A DNA stretch of 64,000 nucleotides from an uncultured Alistipes sp. GTDB taxonomy: Bacteria; Bacteroidota; Bacteroidia; Bacteroidales; Rikenellaceae. The DNA is taken from the NCBI GenBank assembly GCA_947623965.1, contig CANQIF010000002.1, positions 186,001-250,000 of the forward strand, given 5' to 3'. This document shows positions 10,532 through 19,032 of this stretch, piece by piece. Below the pieces are notes generated by a model, which saw nothing but the letters and a program-made list of their open reading frames with translations, was not told the origin of the DNA and did not search any database. Made by a program: the position numbers and the translations under genes. The stretch's first letter is position 1; the number at the start of each line of letters is the position of its first letter.

Positions 10532-12649
10532 TCAATAGGCCAGCACGTTCCACAGCTCGCGGATCCGCTGCTCGGGGTCCCACTTTCCGTCGAAGGTCCA
10601 GCGGGCCGTGATGCCGTAGAACGCCGGCGCCCCCTCGGCCTCCCGGAGGTTGTCTTTCAGCCAGCCGCTGTGGCCCCCTTCGCGCGTGCATCCGTAATAG
10701 TAGGTGCGCTGCCCCCACGCGCACGGGTCGAGCACCTGGTCCGAATAGGCGTAGTGGATGTTTCCGTCGAGAATGTTCTTCGAGAGCGCGCAGTTGATGA
10801 GATAGAACTGCGAATCGTGGTGGTAGCGGCCGAGCAGCGTCGGCGAGGCGGCGTCGAACGTCGAGTTCGTGATGACGAACTTCTTGTTCCGGTCGCCGCG
10901 GCCGTCGTGCCAGATCATGGCGCGGCCGTCGCCGTAGAAGCGGCAGCGGGTGGCGTAGCACCAGCCCCGCGGACAGATGAAGTCCACGCCCGGGCACTCG
11001 ATGTTCAGGTCGGCGTGGTAGTACATCCCCTCGCCGCCCGGGGCCCACAGCGAAAGGACGTCGTTGCCTTCCGAGCGGATGTCGCAGTTGATGAGGATCG
11101 TCCGCGTGGCCGATCCGAGGATCGCCATGCGGTGGGGAAGCCAGTGGCGCTGCGGCACGGGCGTCTTCGCCGCGTCGTAGTCGTTGCGGATCGTCAGGCC
11201 GCTGATGACACAGTCGTCCGCCCCCTGCTCGATCCGGATCACGACGCCCTGGTCGCGGCCGCCCTCGATCATCTCGTCCGTGACCTGCAGGATCGTCGTT
11301 GCGCGGTTCTCGCCCACCAATACGATGTTCGGCCGGTCGATGACGATCCGTTCGCGGTAGGTTCCCTCCGTGAGGAGGATGCGGTAGGGCGCGCTCCCCG
11401 CTTTCGGGGCGCGTTCGATGGCAGCCCGGATGCTCTGGCCCGGCTTCACGACCGCGTCGAAGGCCTTGCGGTCGACGGCCGGTTTGCGGTAGAGCTCGAT
11501 CGTGCCGTTCTCGTTGGCGCCCTTCGTCTCGAGCGAGATGCGCACACGGTGTTTCGGGTCGTATTTCGCCGCCCATGCCTCGTACTGCGGGTAGAGGTCG
11601 GCGGGTCGGGTGCCGTACCAGGCGTAGCCGTTCCGGCGCTCGGCGCCGATCTGCTCCAGCCGGCGGCGCGGCAGGCCGTCGCGGTCGCAGACGAAGGGTT
11701 CGCACCGCTCCAGATCGTAGAAACGGGCCCAGAGGGGTTTCCCGGTAGGATCTTCGGTGAGCTGCGAGGAGATCCGGCCGTCGGCGCCGAAACGGCGCTC
11801 GTAGCGGAGGCCGGTCAGCTTGTAGGTGTCGAACCACTTCATGGCCCCGTGTATGGCCCGTTTGACGCGGGCGTCGGGGTCGGGAAGGCTCATCAGAAGC
11901 CGGACGATCGCGGCGCTCTCCTGCGAACAGTAGGAGGCCAGCTCGAAGGCGCGGGCGGGGGCCGGCGCCAGTGTCTCGCGGTCGTGCTGCTGGCACCACA
12001 CCGCGGGCTCGCCCTTCACGACGATCTGGCACTTCAGGATGCAGTCGATCCCCTTGTCGAAAGCCTTCGTCATGCGGACGCGCAGCGCCTCGTCCGTCAG
12101 ATCGCCGTCGTAGGGCGCCTCCGCCTGCGCGATGTCGCGGAGCAGTTCGAGCGTGTTGACGATCGCATCGTCGTTGAAGGTGATGTGGGGCTGGTAGCTG
12201 CGCATCTCGGGCCAGAACTGCGGCCATCCGCCGTTCTCGTACTGCCCGTTCAGCAGGTACTCCACGCCCCGGCGGAAGGCGTCGCGGTAGCGCACGTCGT
12301 GCGTCTCGCGGTAGAGCCGCGCCAGAAAGACCATCTGCAGGGTGGTGGCGCCGTTGTCGATCGTCGAGTCGTCGCGCCGGGACTTCGCCTCGGCGACGAG
12401 TTGCAACTCCCGGTCGCTCATGCGGCGGGCCATGTCGATGTTTTTGGGCCATCCGCCCGTGCAGCGCTGGAAGAGGAGCACCTGGTCGCCGATGCGGCGC
12501 GCCTCGTCGGTGGCGAAGAAGGCGGCGTCCCGCTCCCGCAGCGGATTGCGGCGCCGTTGTTGCGCCGTCGCATCCGCAGCCGGCGCAAGCATGCACGCAG
12601 CCAGCAGCAGGAAGACGGCTTTTCCGAAAAGTTCGACTGTTCCTTTCAT
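10532..12649 (-). CDS. secreted pectate lyase (PL10) - pectin methylesterase (CE8) fusion
   Basis: This 705-residue exported protein has two enzyme domains. The signal peptide is residues 1-29. The PL10 domain (about 40-365) shows CTGGWPKNID, QYENGGWPQFWP and the PHITFNDDAIVNTL motif with its catalytic-site Asp pair. The CE8 pectin methylesterase domain (about 400-705) starts VKPGQSIRAAIERAP and has a parallel beta-helix pattern. Likely catalytic residues by family pattern are Asp530 (NDVLSLW), Asp556 (GVDFICP) and Arg608 (LLGRYHH). The esterase would remove methyl esters so that the lyase can cut the backbone. A TACCTTTG box at 12795-12788 implies a leader of about 130 nt. Confidence 0.88.
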   Translation of the reverse strand: MKGTVELFGKAVFLLLAACMLAPAADATAQQRRRNPLRERDAAFFATDEARRIGDQVLLFQRCTGGWPKNIDMARRMSDRELQLVAEAKSRRDDSTIDNGATTLQMVFLARLYRETHDVRYRDAFRRGVEYLLNGQYENGGWPQFWPEMRSYQPHITFNDDAIVNTLELLRDIAQAEAPYDGDLTDEALRVRMTKAFDKGIDCILKCQIVVKGEPAVWCQQHDRETLAPAPARAFELASYCSQESAAIVRLLMSLPDPDARVKRAIHGAMKWFDTYKLTGLRYERRFGADGRISSQLTEDPTGKPLWARFYDLERCEPFVCDRDGLPRRRLEQIGAERRNGYAWYGTRPADLYPQYEAWAAKYDPKHRVRISLETKGANENGTIELYRKPAVDRKAFDAVVKPGQSIRAAIERAPKAGSAPYRILLTEGTYRERIVIDRPNIVLVGENRATTILQVTDEMIEGGRDQGVVIRIEQGADDCVISGLTIRNDYDAAKTPVPQRHWLPHRMAILGSATRTILINCDIRSEGNDVLSLWAPGGEGMYYHADLNIECPGVDFICPRGWCYATRCRFYGDGRAMIWHDGRGDRNKKFVITNSTFDAASPTLLGRYHHDSQFYLINCALSKNILDGNIHYAYSDQVLDPCAWGQRTYYYGCTREGGHSGWLKDNLREAEGAPAFYGITARWTFDGKWDPEQRIRELWNVLAY

Positions 12650-12787
12650 CGTTCGAGTAGTTAAAAAAGTGGTTTTCGCAATCGCATCGCGGTTCCGCGG
12701 ACCTCCGGCCGGTGCGGCGGCCGAAAGCCCCGTCGGCCGTGATGGAGCTGCGGCCTGCGGGAAAACGCCCTTCTTCGGGAATCTTTA

Positions 12788-12795
12788 CAAAGGTA
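12788..12795 (-). promoter_or_regulatory. -7 box of the PL10-CE8 gene
   Basis: The minus strand reads TACCTTTG. It is the only good -7 box in the 337-bp gap. It would give a leader of about 130 nt before the ATG, long for this genome, with room for control of translation. No other feature is seen at 12650-12925. Confidence 0.55.
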
Positions 12796-12926
12796 GCAAT
12801 TATTCGGGAAAATCGCGCAACGTTCCTGCACTCTTTTTTTCGCAGGGCGCGGCAGCGGCCGGACCGGCGTACACCCCTATATGCACACCGCCGTCCACTC
12901 CGGCGCGTGCTGCCTGCCGGACGCAC

Positions 12927-12962
12927 GAAAAAGACCGCGACCCTTCGGCGGATCGCGGTCGG
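12927..12962 (-). terminator. terminator of the AspT-like transporter gene
   Basis: Arms GACCGCGA (12933-12940) and TCGCGGTC (12953-12960) pair. The A-run at 12928-12932 gives a T-run on the minus strand after the transporter stop codon. Confidence 0.8.
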
Positions 12963-12986
12963 CTTTCGGTGCGGACGCCCACCCCG

Positions 12987-14651
12987 TCAGAAGGCGAAGA
13001 GGATGAAGATCTGGGCCGTCAGCACGCGCAGGAACATCACCACCGGGTAGACCGTCGAATAGCCGACGGCCGGCATGTCGTTGCCCGCCACGCCGTTGGC
13101 GTAGGCCAGGGCCGGGGGATCGGTCATCGCGCCGGCGACCATGCCCATCAGCGTATAGTAGTTCATCCGGAGCACCAGGCGGGCGAAGATGCCGACCAGC
13201 AGCAGCGGCAGAATCGTGATGATCGCGCCGTAGCCGATCCAGCGGTAGCCGCCGCCGGCGATCGCGTCGATGAAGCCCTCGCCGGCCCCGAGCCCGACGC
13301 AGGCGAGGAAGAGGGCGATGCCCACCTCGCGCAGCATGAGGTTGGCGCTCATGGTCGTGTAGGTGACTAAGTGGAAGTGGGTGCCGAAGCGCCCGATGAG
13401 GATGGCCAGGATCAACGGACCGCCCGCAAGACCTAATTTGACGGGCTGGGGCACGTTGAGCAGCGGGATCGAGCCGAGCAGCACGCCGAGGGCGATGCCG
13501 ACGAAAATCGTGACTAAATTCGGGTGATCGAGCTTCTTGAGCGAGTTGCCCAACACGTCGGCCACCTTCTCCACCGATTTCTCCGGGCCGACGACCATCA
13601 CGCGGTCGCCCACCTGCAGCTCGAGCCCCTGGTAGGGGATCAGATCGACGCCCGCGCGGTTGACGCGCGTGAGCGTAATGCCGTATTTCGTCCGCAGACG
13701 CAGATCGGAGAACTTCTTGCCGTTGATCTCGGGGCGCGTGATGAGGATGCGGCGCGAGATGAGGGCGGCGTGCGGCACGTTGTGGCCCCACTCCTCGTCG
13801 GTCATCTCCACGGCCTGCCCCAGAAAGGCGGTGATCGCCTCCGAGTCCTCCGTCTGGCAGATCGTGCGCAGCCGGTCGCCTACGCGGAGTTTCGTCTCGC
13901 CGTCGGCCATCGTCAGCTCGCCGTCGGCGTGCATGACGCGCGAAATGACGAACTGGCGGTTGATGAGGTCGCGGACATACTCGACCGAACGGCCGTCGAG
14001 CAACCGGTTGGTGAACTCGATCGAGAGCTTCTCGGCCATCTTGTGCTCCTGCGAGAGGGCGGCGAGCGCCTTGTCCTCCTCCTCGAACTTTACGCGAAGT
14101 GCGAAGCGCAGAACGATGAGCGTTAGGATGATGCCGACGACGCCCAGCGGATAGGCCACGGCATAGCCGAGGGCGATCGAGGCATCCTGGATGCCCGTCG
14201 CGTCGGCATAGGCCTGCTGCGCGGCGCCCAATCCGGGGGTGTTCGTGACGGCGCCCGAGAGGATGCCGACCATCGTAGGCACGGGGACGCCCGTCGCGAG
14301 GTGCAGAACGACCGCCGTGGCGACGCCTAACAGAACGATCGCCGCGGCGCAGCCGACGAGCTGCATGCCGCCGTGCTTGAACGACGAGAAGAAGCTCGGG
14401 CCGACCTGCAGACCGATCGAGAAGACGAAGAGAATGAGGCCGAACTCCTGCGCGAAGTGGCGGATGGCGCCGTCGATCGACATGCCGAAGTGGCTCATGG
14501 CGATGCCGACGAAGAGGATCCACGTGACGCCGAGCGAGATGCCGCAAATCTTCACCTTGCCGAGCAGGATGCCGATCGTGATGACGAGCGAGATGACGAG
14601 CACCGCTTGGGCGATGCTTTGTCCGAAAAAGAGGGAATACAACCACTCCAT
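12987..14651 (-). CDS. YidE/AspT-family membrane transporter with RCK_C domains
   Basis: This 554-residue inner-membrane carrier has the AspT/YidE/YbjL architecture: about five N-terminal membrane segments, two soluble TrkA_C (RCK_C) domains (about residues 190-365; FVISRVMHADGELTMADGETKLRVGDRLRTIC and GITLTRVNRAGVDLIPYQGLELQVGDRVMVVG), then about six more segments. The family signatures GAVTNTPGLGAAQQAY and GAMTDPPALAYAN form a matched pair in the two membrane halves. AspT itself exchanges aspartate and alanine. For this member the substrate is unknown. It is single, with its own promoter and terminator. Confidence 0.85.
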   Translation of the reverse strand: MEWLYSLFFGQSIAQAVLVISLVITIGILLGKVKICGISLGVTWILFVGIAMSHFGMSIDGAIRHFAQEFGLILFVFSIGLQVGPSFFSSFKHGGMQLVGCAAAIVLLGVATAVVLHLATGVPVPTMVGILSGAVTNTPGLGAAQQAYADATGIQDASIALGYAVAYPLGVVGIILTLIVLRFALRVKFEEEDKALAALSQEHKMAEKLSIEFTNRLLDGRSVEYVRDLINRQFVISRVMHADGELTMADGETKLRVGDRLRTICQTEDSEAITAFLGQAVEMTDEEWGHNVPHAALISRRILITRPEINGKKFSDLRLRTKYGITLTRVNRAGVDLIPYQGLELQVGDRVMVVGPEKSVEKVADVLGNSLKKLDHPNLVTIFVGIALGVLLGSIPLLNVPQPVKLGLAGGPLILAILIGRFGTHFHLVTYTTMSANLMLREVGIALFLACVGLGAGEGFIDAIAGGGYRWIGYGAIITILPLLLVGIFARLVLRMNYYTLMGMVAGAMTDPPALAYANGVAGNDMPAVGYSTVYPVVMFLRVLTAQIFILFAF

Positions 14652-14683
14652 GGCTGAAAACGGGGTTTTGGGTTACCGGTGGG

Positions 14684-14691
14684 CAAAGGTA
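14684..14691 (-). promoter_or_regulatory. -7 box of the AspT-like transporter gene
   Basis: The minus strand reads TACCTTTG, 32 bp upstream of the ATG. The -33 region is not clear. Confidence 0.55.
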
Positions 14692-14929
14692 GTGCTTTTT
14701 ACAGAATTTTAAAAACTTTGCAGGCCGAATCGGGCTGCGGCAGCGGATTTTTCGGAAAAAGAGCGGCGGCGGCCCCGATGTGGAGCAGCCGCCGTTCATT
14801 GGGACATCGGTGCAGTTCGCGGGGATTGCTTTCCGGGGACCGCTGCCGTTCGCCGGAACGCTTCCGGAGAAAAGCCGCCGGCCGGGTCCGCGGGGGGGGG
14901 GAGCGTTCGCCGGCCCCTCCCGCGTCCGC
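14692..14929. other. gap after feoAB with a ten-G tract
   Basis: I see no gene here. The gap contains a run of ten G (14892-14901) on the plus strand, 28 bp beyond the feoAB stop codon, and GC-rich imperfect palindromes but no clear intrinsic terminator for feoAB. Confidence 0.5.
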
Positions 14930-17536
14930 TTACCGGTCGCCCTCCGGCCGGCCGCCGTGCTCTTCGCGCCGGGCCGGACACTCCGTCTCGCCGCAGCTTG
15001 CGCAGCGGATCCGGCCGCGACGCCGTACGAGGCGCCGCAACAGGATGCCGGCGACGAGGAGCAGGATGATCCACACGCAGCCCTGCTGCCAGTCGACCGC
15101 CGGATCGCCCAACAGCGACACGGCCCGGTAGGCGAGCCAGGCTACGCCCCAGGCCAGCAGCGTGTTGTAGAGAATCGCCCCGGCGGCCCAGCGCCACCCC
15201 GCCTCGGAGGCGATGGCGGCCACCGTGGCCAGGCAGGGGAAGTAGAGCAGGATGAAGAGCAGAAAGGCGATGGCCGAGGCCGTGTCGAAATCGCCGCTGG
15301 CGAGCAGTTTCGCGCGAAGCGGCGCCTCTGCAGCCGCTGCAGCCTCCTCCGGCTCCGCCGCAGCGCTTTGTACGGCCGCTTCGGGAAGCTCCCCGCCGGC
15401 ATAGAGCACGCCGATCGTGCTTACGATGATCTCCTTGGCGCCGACGCCCGAAAGGAGCGCCACGCCCGCCTTCCAGTTCAGGCCGAGGGGGGCGAAGACC
15501 GGCTTGCAGAGGTGTCCGATACGCCCCAGGTAGGAGTTTTCGTAATGGTTCGCCGCCGGGGTGTCGGCCGCAGGGCGGGGGTAGTAGCTGAGGAACCAGA
15601 CGACGACCGAGGCGATGAGGATCATGCCGCCCATCTTGCGGAGGTATTGGGCGCACTTGTCCCACATGTGCGTCAGGGTCGTTTTCCAAGTCGGCAGCCG
15701 GTAGGGGGGCAGCTCCATGACGAAGGGGGTCTCATCGACCGGGAAGAGGAAGCGGCGCATGAGGCGGGCCGTCAGGATGCCGAAGAGGAGGCCGGCGATG
15801 TAGAGCCCCGTCATGACCAGACCGGCCGACGCAGGGAAGAAAGCGCCCGTCAGCAGGATGAAGACCGGCAGCCGGGCGCTGCACGACATGAAGGGGGTGA
15901 TGAGGATCGTGATGAGACGGCTCGAGCGGCTCTCGATCGTGCGGCAGGCCATGACGGCCGGCACGTTGCAGCCGAAGCCCATGATAAGCGGAATGAACGA
16001 CTTGCCGTGCAGGCCGATGCGGTGCATGACGCGGTCCATGATGAAGGCGGCGCGCGCCAGATAGCCCGAATCCTCCATGAAGGAGATGAAGAGGTAGAGG
16101 ATCATGATGTTGGGCAGAAAGACGATGACCGACCCCACGCCGCCGATGACCCCGTCGATCAGCAGGTCGTGCAGCGTGCCGGCGGGCAGCAGCCGGCTGA
16201 CCCCGTCGCCGAGCCAGCCGACGAGCGTTTCGATCCACGCCTGCGGGTAGGCGCCGAGCGAGAAGGTGCACCAGAACATGAAGCCCATGAGCAGGAAGAA
16301 GATCGGGAAGCCCCACAGCCGGTGCGTCACGAAGGTGTCGATCACGCCCGTCGCCGTACGCGTTTCGCTTTCGCCGGCGGTGTAGGTCTCCTTGAGGGCG
16401 CCCGAGATGAAACCGTATTTCTGGTCGGCGAAGGCCGTCTCGACGTCCGTGCCCAGCGCCTCGGTGATGCGGCGCACGCCGCGGTCGCGCAGTTCGCACC
16501 AGTGGCCGTAGCGGGGGCAGCGGGCGAGCTGCGCCTCGACCTGACTGTCCCGTTCGAGCATTTTCATTGCGAAGTAGCGCGGCGGAAAGATGTTCGGCAG
16601 CTCCTCGCGGTGGACGCTCATATCGCTGTTGAGCGGCTGGAGGCTCTCCTCGACGACGCTGCCCTGGTTGATATGGATGTGGCGGACCCGGTCGTCGCGG
16701 TTCTCGTAGACGGCGATCACCGTGTCGAGCAGCGCCTCGATGCCCTTCTCGTGGCGCGCCTCGACGGGAACCATCGGCACGCCCAACATGCGGCCCAGCT
16801 GCTCGTGATCGAGCTGCGCCCCGCGGGCCTGCAGCTCGTCGTACATGTTCAGGGCGACCACCATGCGGGGGTTGATGTCGATCAGTTCGGTGGTGAGGTA
16901 GAGGTTGCGTTCGAGGTTCGAGGCGACGACCGCATTGACGATCACGTCGGGCTGCTCGGTGGCGATGTGGTCGCGTACGTAACGCTCCTCGGGCGTGTAG
17001 GCCGAGAGCGCGTAGGTCCCGGGCAGGTCGGTCACTTCGAGCCGGTAGCCGCGGTAGTAGCGGACGCCGCCCTTCGCGCCGACCGTGACGCCGCTGTAGT
17101 TGCCCACGTGTTCGTGGCTGCCCGAGATGGCGTTGAAGAGCGACGTCTTGCCGCTGTTGGGGTTGCCGACCAGCGCCACGGAGATCGTGCGGCTGCGGCG
17201 CGACACCGCCTCGTCGAGCGCGGCGGGGGTGAGGGGGGCGGCCGGTGTCTCCTGCTCCGCAACGCCGTCCGGCGCCTCGCGGTCCGGGGTGCCGAGCAGC
17301 TCGCGGGCCTCCTCGTCGGATAGGACGACGACCATTTCGGCTTCGCTGCGCCGCAGCGAAACCTCGTACCCCATTATTTTGTATTTGATCGGATCCTTGA
17401 GCGGGGCATTGAGCATCACTTCGACCCGTTGCCCGCGGATGAAGCCCATCTCGACGATGCGGCGGCGGAATCCTCCGTGCCCCGCAACCTTCAGAATCGT
17501 AGCCGATTCGCCGGTTTTCAGTTCGGACAGACGCAT
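14930..17536 (-). CDS. feoB: ferrous iron transporter FeoA-FeoB fusion with a Cys-rich tail
   Basis: This 868-residue inner-membrane Fe(II) importer has three parts. FeoA (SH3-like) is residues 1-75 (MRLSELKTGESATILKVAG). The FeoB G-domain starts near 115 with G1 GNPNSGKTS (124-132), the GVTVG switch, G3 DLPGTY (170-175) and G4 NMYD. The FeoB membrane region has gate motifs GFGCNVPAVMACRTIESR and GVGAKEIIVSTIGVLY. The last 50 residues add one more membrane helix (CVWIILLLVAGILLRRLV) and RCASCGETEC, resembling the separate FeoB-associated Cys-rich protein of other bacteria. ATG 17536 is chosen because FeoA starts there; the open frame upstream runs through the promoter. Confidence 0.94.
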   Translation of the reverse strand: MRLSELKTGESATILKVAGHGGFRRRIVEMGFIRGQRVEVMLNAPLKDPIKYKIMGYEVSLRRSEAEMVVVLSDEEARELLGTPDREAPDGVAEQETPAAPLTPAALDEAVSRRSRTISVALVGNPNSGKTSLFNAISGSHEHVGNYSGVTVGAKGGVRYYRGYRLEVTDLPGTYALSAYTPEERYVRDHIATEQPDVIVNAVVASNLERNLYLTTELIDINPRMVVALNMYDELQARGAQLDHEQLGRMLGVPMVPVEARHEKGIEALLDTVIAVYENRDDRVRHIHINQGSVVEESLQPLNSDMSVHREELPNIFPPRYFAMKMLERDSQVEAQLARCPRYGHWCELRDRGVRRITEALGTDVETAFADQKYGFISGALKETYTAGESETRTATGVIDTFVTHRLWGFPIFFLLMGFMFWCTFSLGAYPQAWIETLVGWLGDGVSRLLPAGTLHDLLIDGVIGGVGSVIVFLPNIMILYLFISFMEDSGYLARAAFIMDRVMHRIGLHGKSFIPLIMGFGCNVPAVMACRTIESRSSRLITILITPFMSCSARLPVFILLTGAFFPASAGLVMTGLYIAGLLFGILTARLMRRFLFPVDETPFVMELPPYRLPTWKTTLTHMWDKCAQYLRKMGGMILIASVVVWFLSYYPRPAADTPAANHYENSYLGRIGHLCKPVFAPLGLNWKAGVALLSGVGAKEIIVSTIGVLYAGGELPEAAVQSAAAEPEEAAAAAEAPLRAKLLASGDFDTASAIAFLLFILLYFPCLATVAAIASEAGWRWAAGAILYNTLLAWGVAWLAYRAVSLLGDPAVDWQQGCVWIILLLVAGILLRRLVRRRGRIRCASCGETECPARREEHGGRPEGDR

Positions 17537-17567
17537 GGTATCTTCGTTTATTCGTTTTTTCAAAGGG

Positions 17568-17575
17568 CAAAGATA
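17568..17575 (-). promoter_or_regulatory. -7 box of feoAB
   Basis: The minus strand reads TATCTTTG, 31 bp upstream of the feoAB ATG. No Fur-like palindrome is obvious to the eye in 17537-17661. Confidence 0.65.
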
Positions 17576-17661
17576 CGCTTTTCGCAGCGGATCGGGCATC
17601 CCCAATAGTGGGTATTTTGTGCATGCGGAGCTGCGCCGGCGGCGTTTCGGGAGACGCTCCG

Positions 17662-19032
17662 CTACCGCCATCCGCCGCCGAGCGCCTTGCACAGGGCGAC
17701 GTAGTTGATGTATTCGCCCGCCACCAGATCGACCAACTGCATCTGCGACTGGTAGAGCGTCCGCTCGGCGTCCATCACGTCGAGGTAGTCCACCATGCCG
17801 TTGCGGTAGAGGGCGTGGGCCATGCGGACGATTTCGCCGTACGAGGCGACCAGTTCGCCGTACCGCTCCGTCTGCAGGCGGTCGGTCTCGATGGCCGAGA
17901 GGGCCTTCTCGACCTCCGAGAAGGCCGTCAGAACCTGCTGCTCGTAGCTGCGGGCCGCCTGGTTGTAGCGTTCGACGGCGGCCCGCTCGGCGCCGCGCAG
18001 CCGCCCGAAGCCGGCAATGGGCTGCGCGATCGACCCTGCGGCGCTCCAGATGAAGGGATTCGAGCGGGTCAGCCCCTTGAGCGAGGAGGCACCGATGCCG
18101 CCGCCGGCGGTCAGCCGGAAGCCGGGAAAGCGGTCGAGACGGGCGATGTGCGCCTCGGCGGCGGCCTCCTCGAGCCGGAAGAAGGCTTCGAGAATGTCCG
18201 GCCGCCGGCGCACGAGCTCGGCCGGCACGCCGATCGGCAGCGCCTCAGGCCGGCGGTCCGTCAGCAGGCCGGTCCACTCCTCCGAGGCGACAAACGACTG
18301 CGGCGGCTCGCCCGTAAGGAGGTTCAGCGTGAGGCGCATCTCGTCGATGGCGCCCCGGTAGCGCGGGATGTCGGCCTCGGCCGTGCTGACCTGGCCGCGG
18401 GCCTGCCTGAGCTCGATGCCGCTCGCCATGCCGTAGCGGAACATCGAGTCGATGAGCGCCGCCGACTCGCGCCGCAGCGCCGCCGTGCGGGTGGCGATCT
18501 CCAGATCGCGCTCGTACTGCAGGAGCGTGAAATAGCTCGTCGCCACCTCGGCTGCGAGGGCCAGACCGGCGGCCCGGTAGTTCCAGACCGACGCTTCGAT
18601 GGCGGCGCGCTGCGCCCGCTCGGTTTGCCCGAGCTGGCCGAAGAGGGGAATCTCCCAGCTGAGGGTCGGCTCGAGCGTGTAGCGCTCGGTGATCTTCGTC
18701 TCCCGGTCGTAGTCGGCCGAGGCGGAGAGCGAGGCTCCGACCTCGGGAAGCAGGGCCGCCCGTGCGACGATCCGGCCGGCCCGCGCCTCGGCCACGGCGG
18801 CGGCCGTCGCCTGCAGGTCGCGGTTCTGCGCGAGCGCCCGTTCGACGAGCCGGTTCAGGGTCGTATCGCCGAAGAGCTCCCACCAGCGGGCGGGCAGATC
18901 GAGGCTGTCCTGCCGGAAACGGCCGGTATGCAGATAGGCGTCCGGGGCCTCGACGGCGGGCGGCACGAGGTGCGGGGAGCAGGCGGCGAGAAGGCCCGCC
19001 GCCAGCAGGGGCTGAAGGATTTTTCGGATCAT
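17662..19032 (-). CDS. RND efflux outer-membrane lipoprotein (OprM/TolC type)
   Basis: This 456-residue outer-membrane channel is the last gene of a three-gene efflux operon. It has a lipoprotein signal with lipobox LLAAC (MIRKILQPLLAAGLLAAC), then two OEP repeats rich in Ala/Glu coiled-coil helices. Family landmarks are WWELFGDTTLNRLVERALAQNRDLQ, the first-repeat end LTLNLLTGEPPQ, GVPAELVRRRPDILEAFFRL and the final DAERTLYQSQMQLVDLVAGEYINYVALCKALGGGW. Its start overlaps the RND pump stop by 4 bp. It should trimerise as the exit duct for the pump. Confidence 0.93.
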   Translation of the reverse strand: MIRKILQPLLAAGLLAACSPHLVPPAVEAPDAYLHTGRFRQDSLDLPARWWELFGDTTLNRLVERALAQNRDLQATAAAVAEARAGRIVARAALLPEVGASLSASADYDRETKITERYTLEPTLSWEIPLFGQLGQTERAQRAAIEASVWNYRAAGLALAAEVATSYFTLLQYERDLEIATRTAALRRESAALIDSMFRYGMASGIELRQARGQVSTAEADIPRYRGAIDEMRLTLNLLTGEPPQSFVASEEWTGLLTDRRPEALPIGVPAELVRRRPDILEAFFRLEEAAAEAHIARLDRFPGFRLTAGGGIGASSLKGLTRSNPFIWSAAGSIAQPIAGFGRLRGAERAAVERYNQAARSYEQQVLTAFSEVEKALSAIETDRLQTERYGELVASYGEIVRMAHALYRNGMVDYLDVMDAERTLYQSQMQLVDLVAGEYINYVALCKALGGGWR

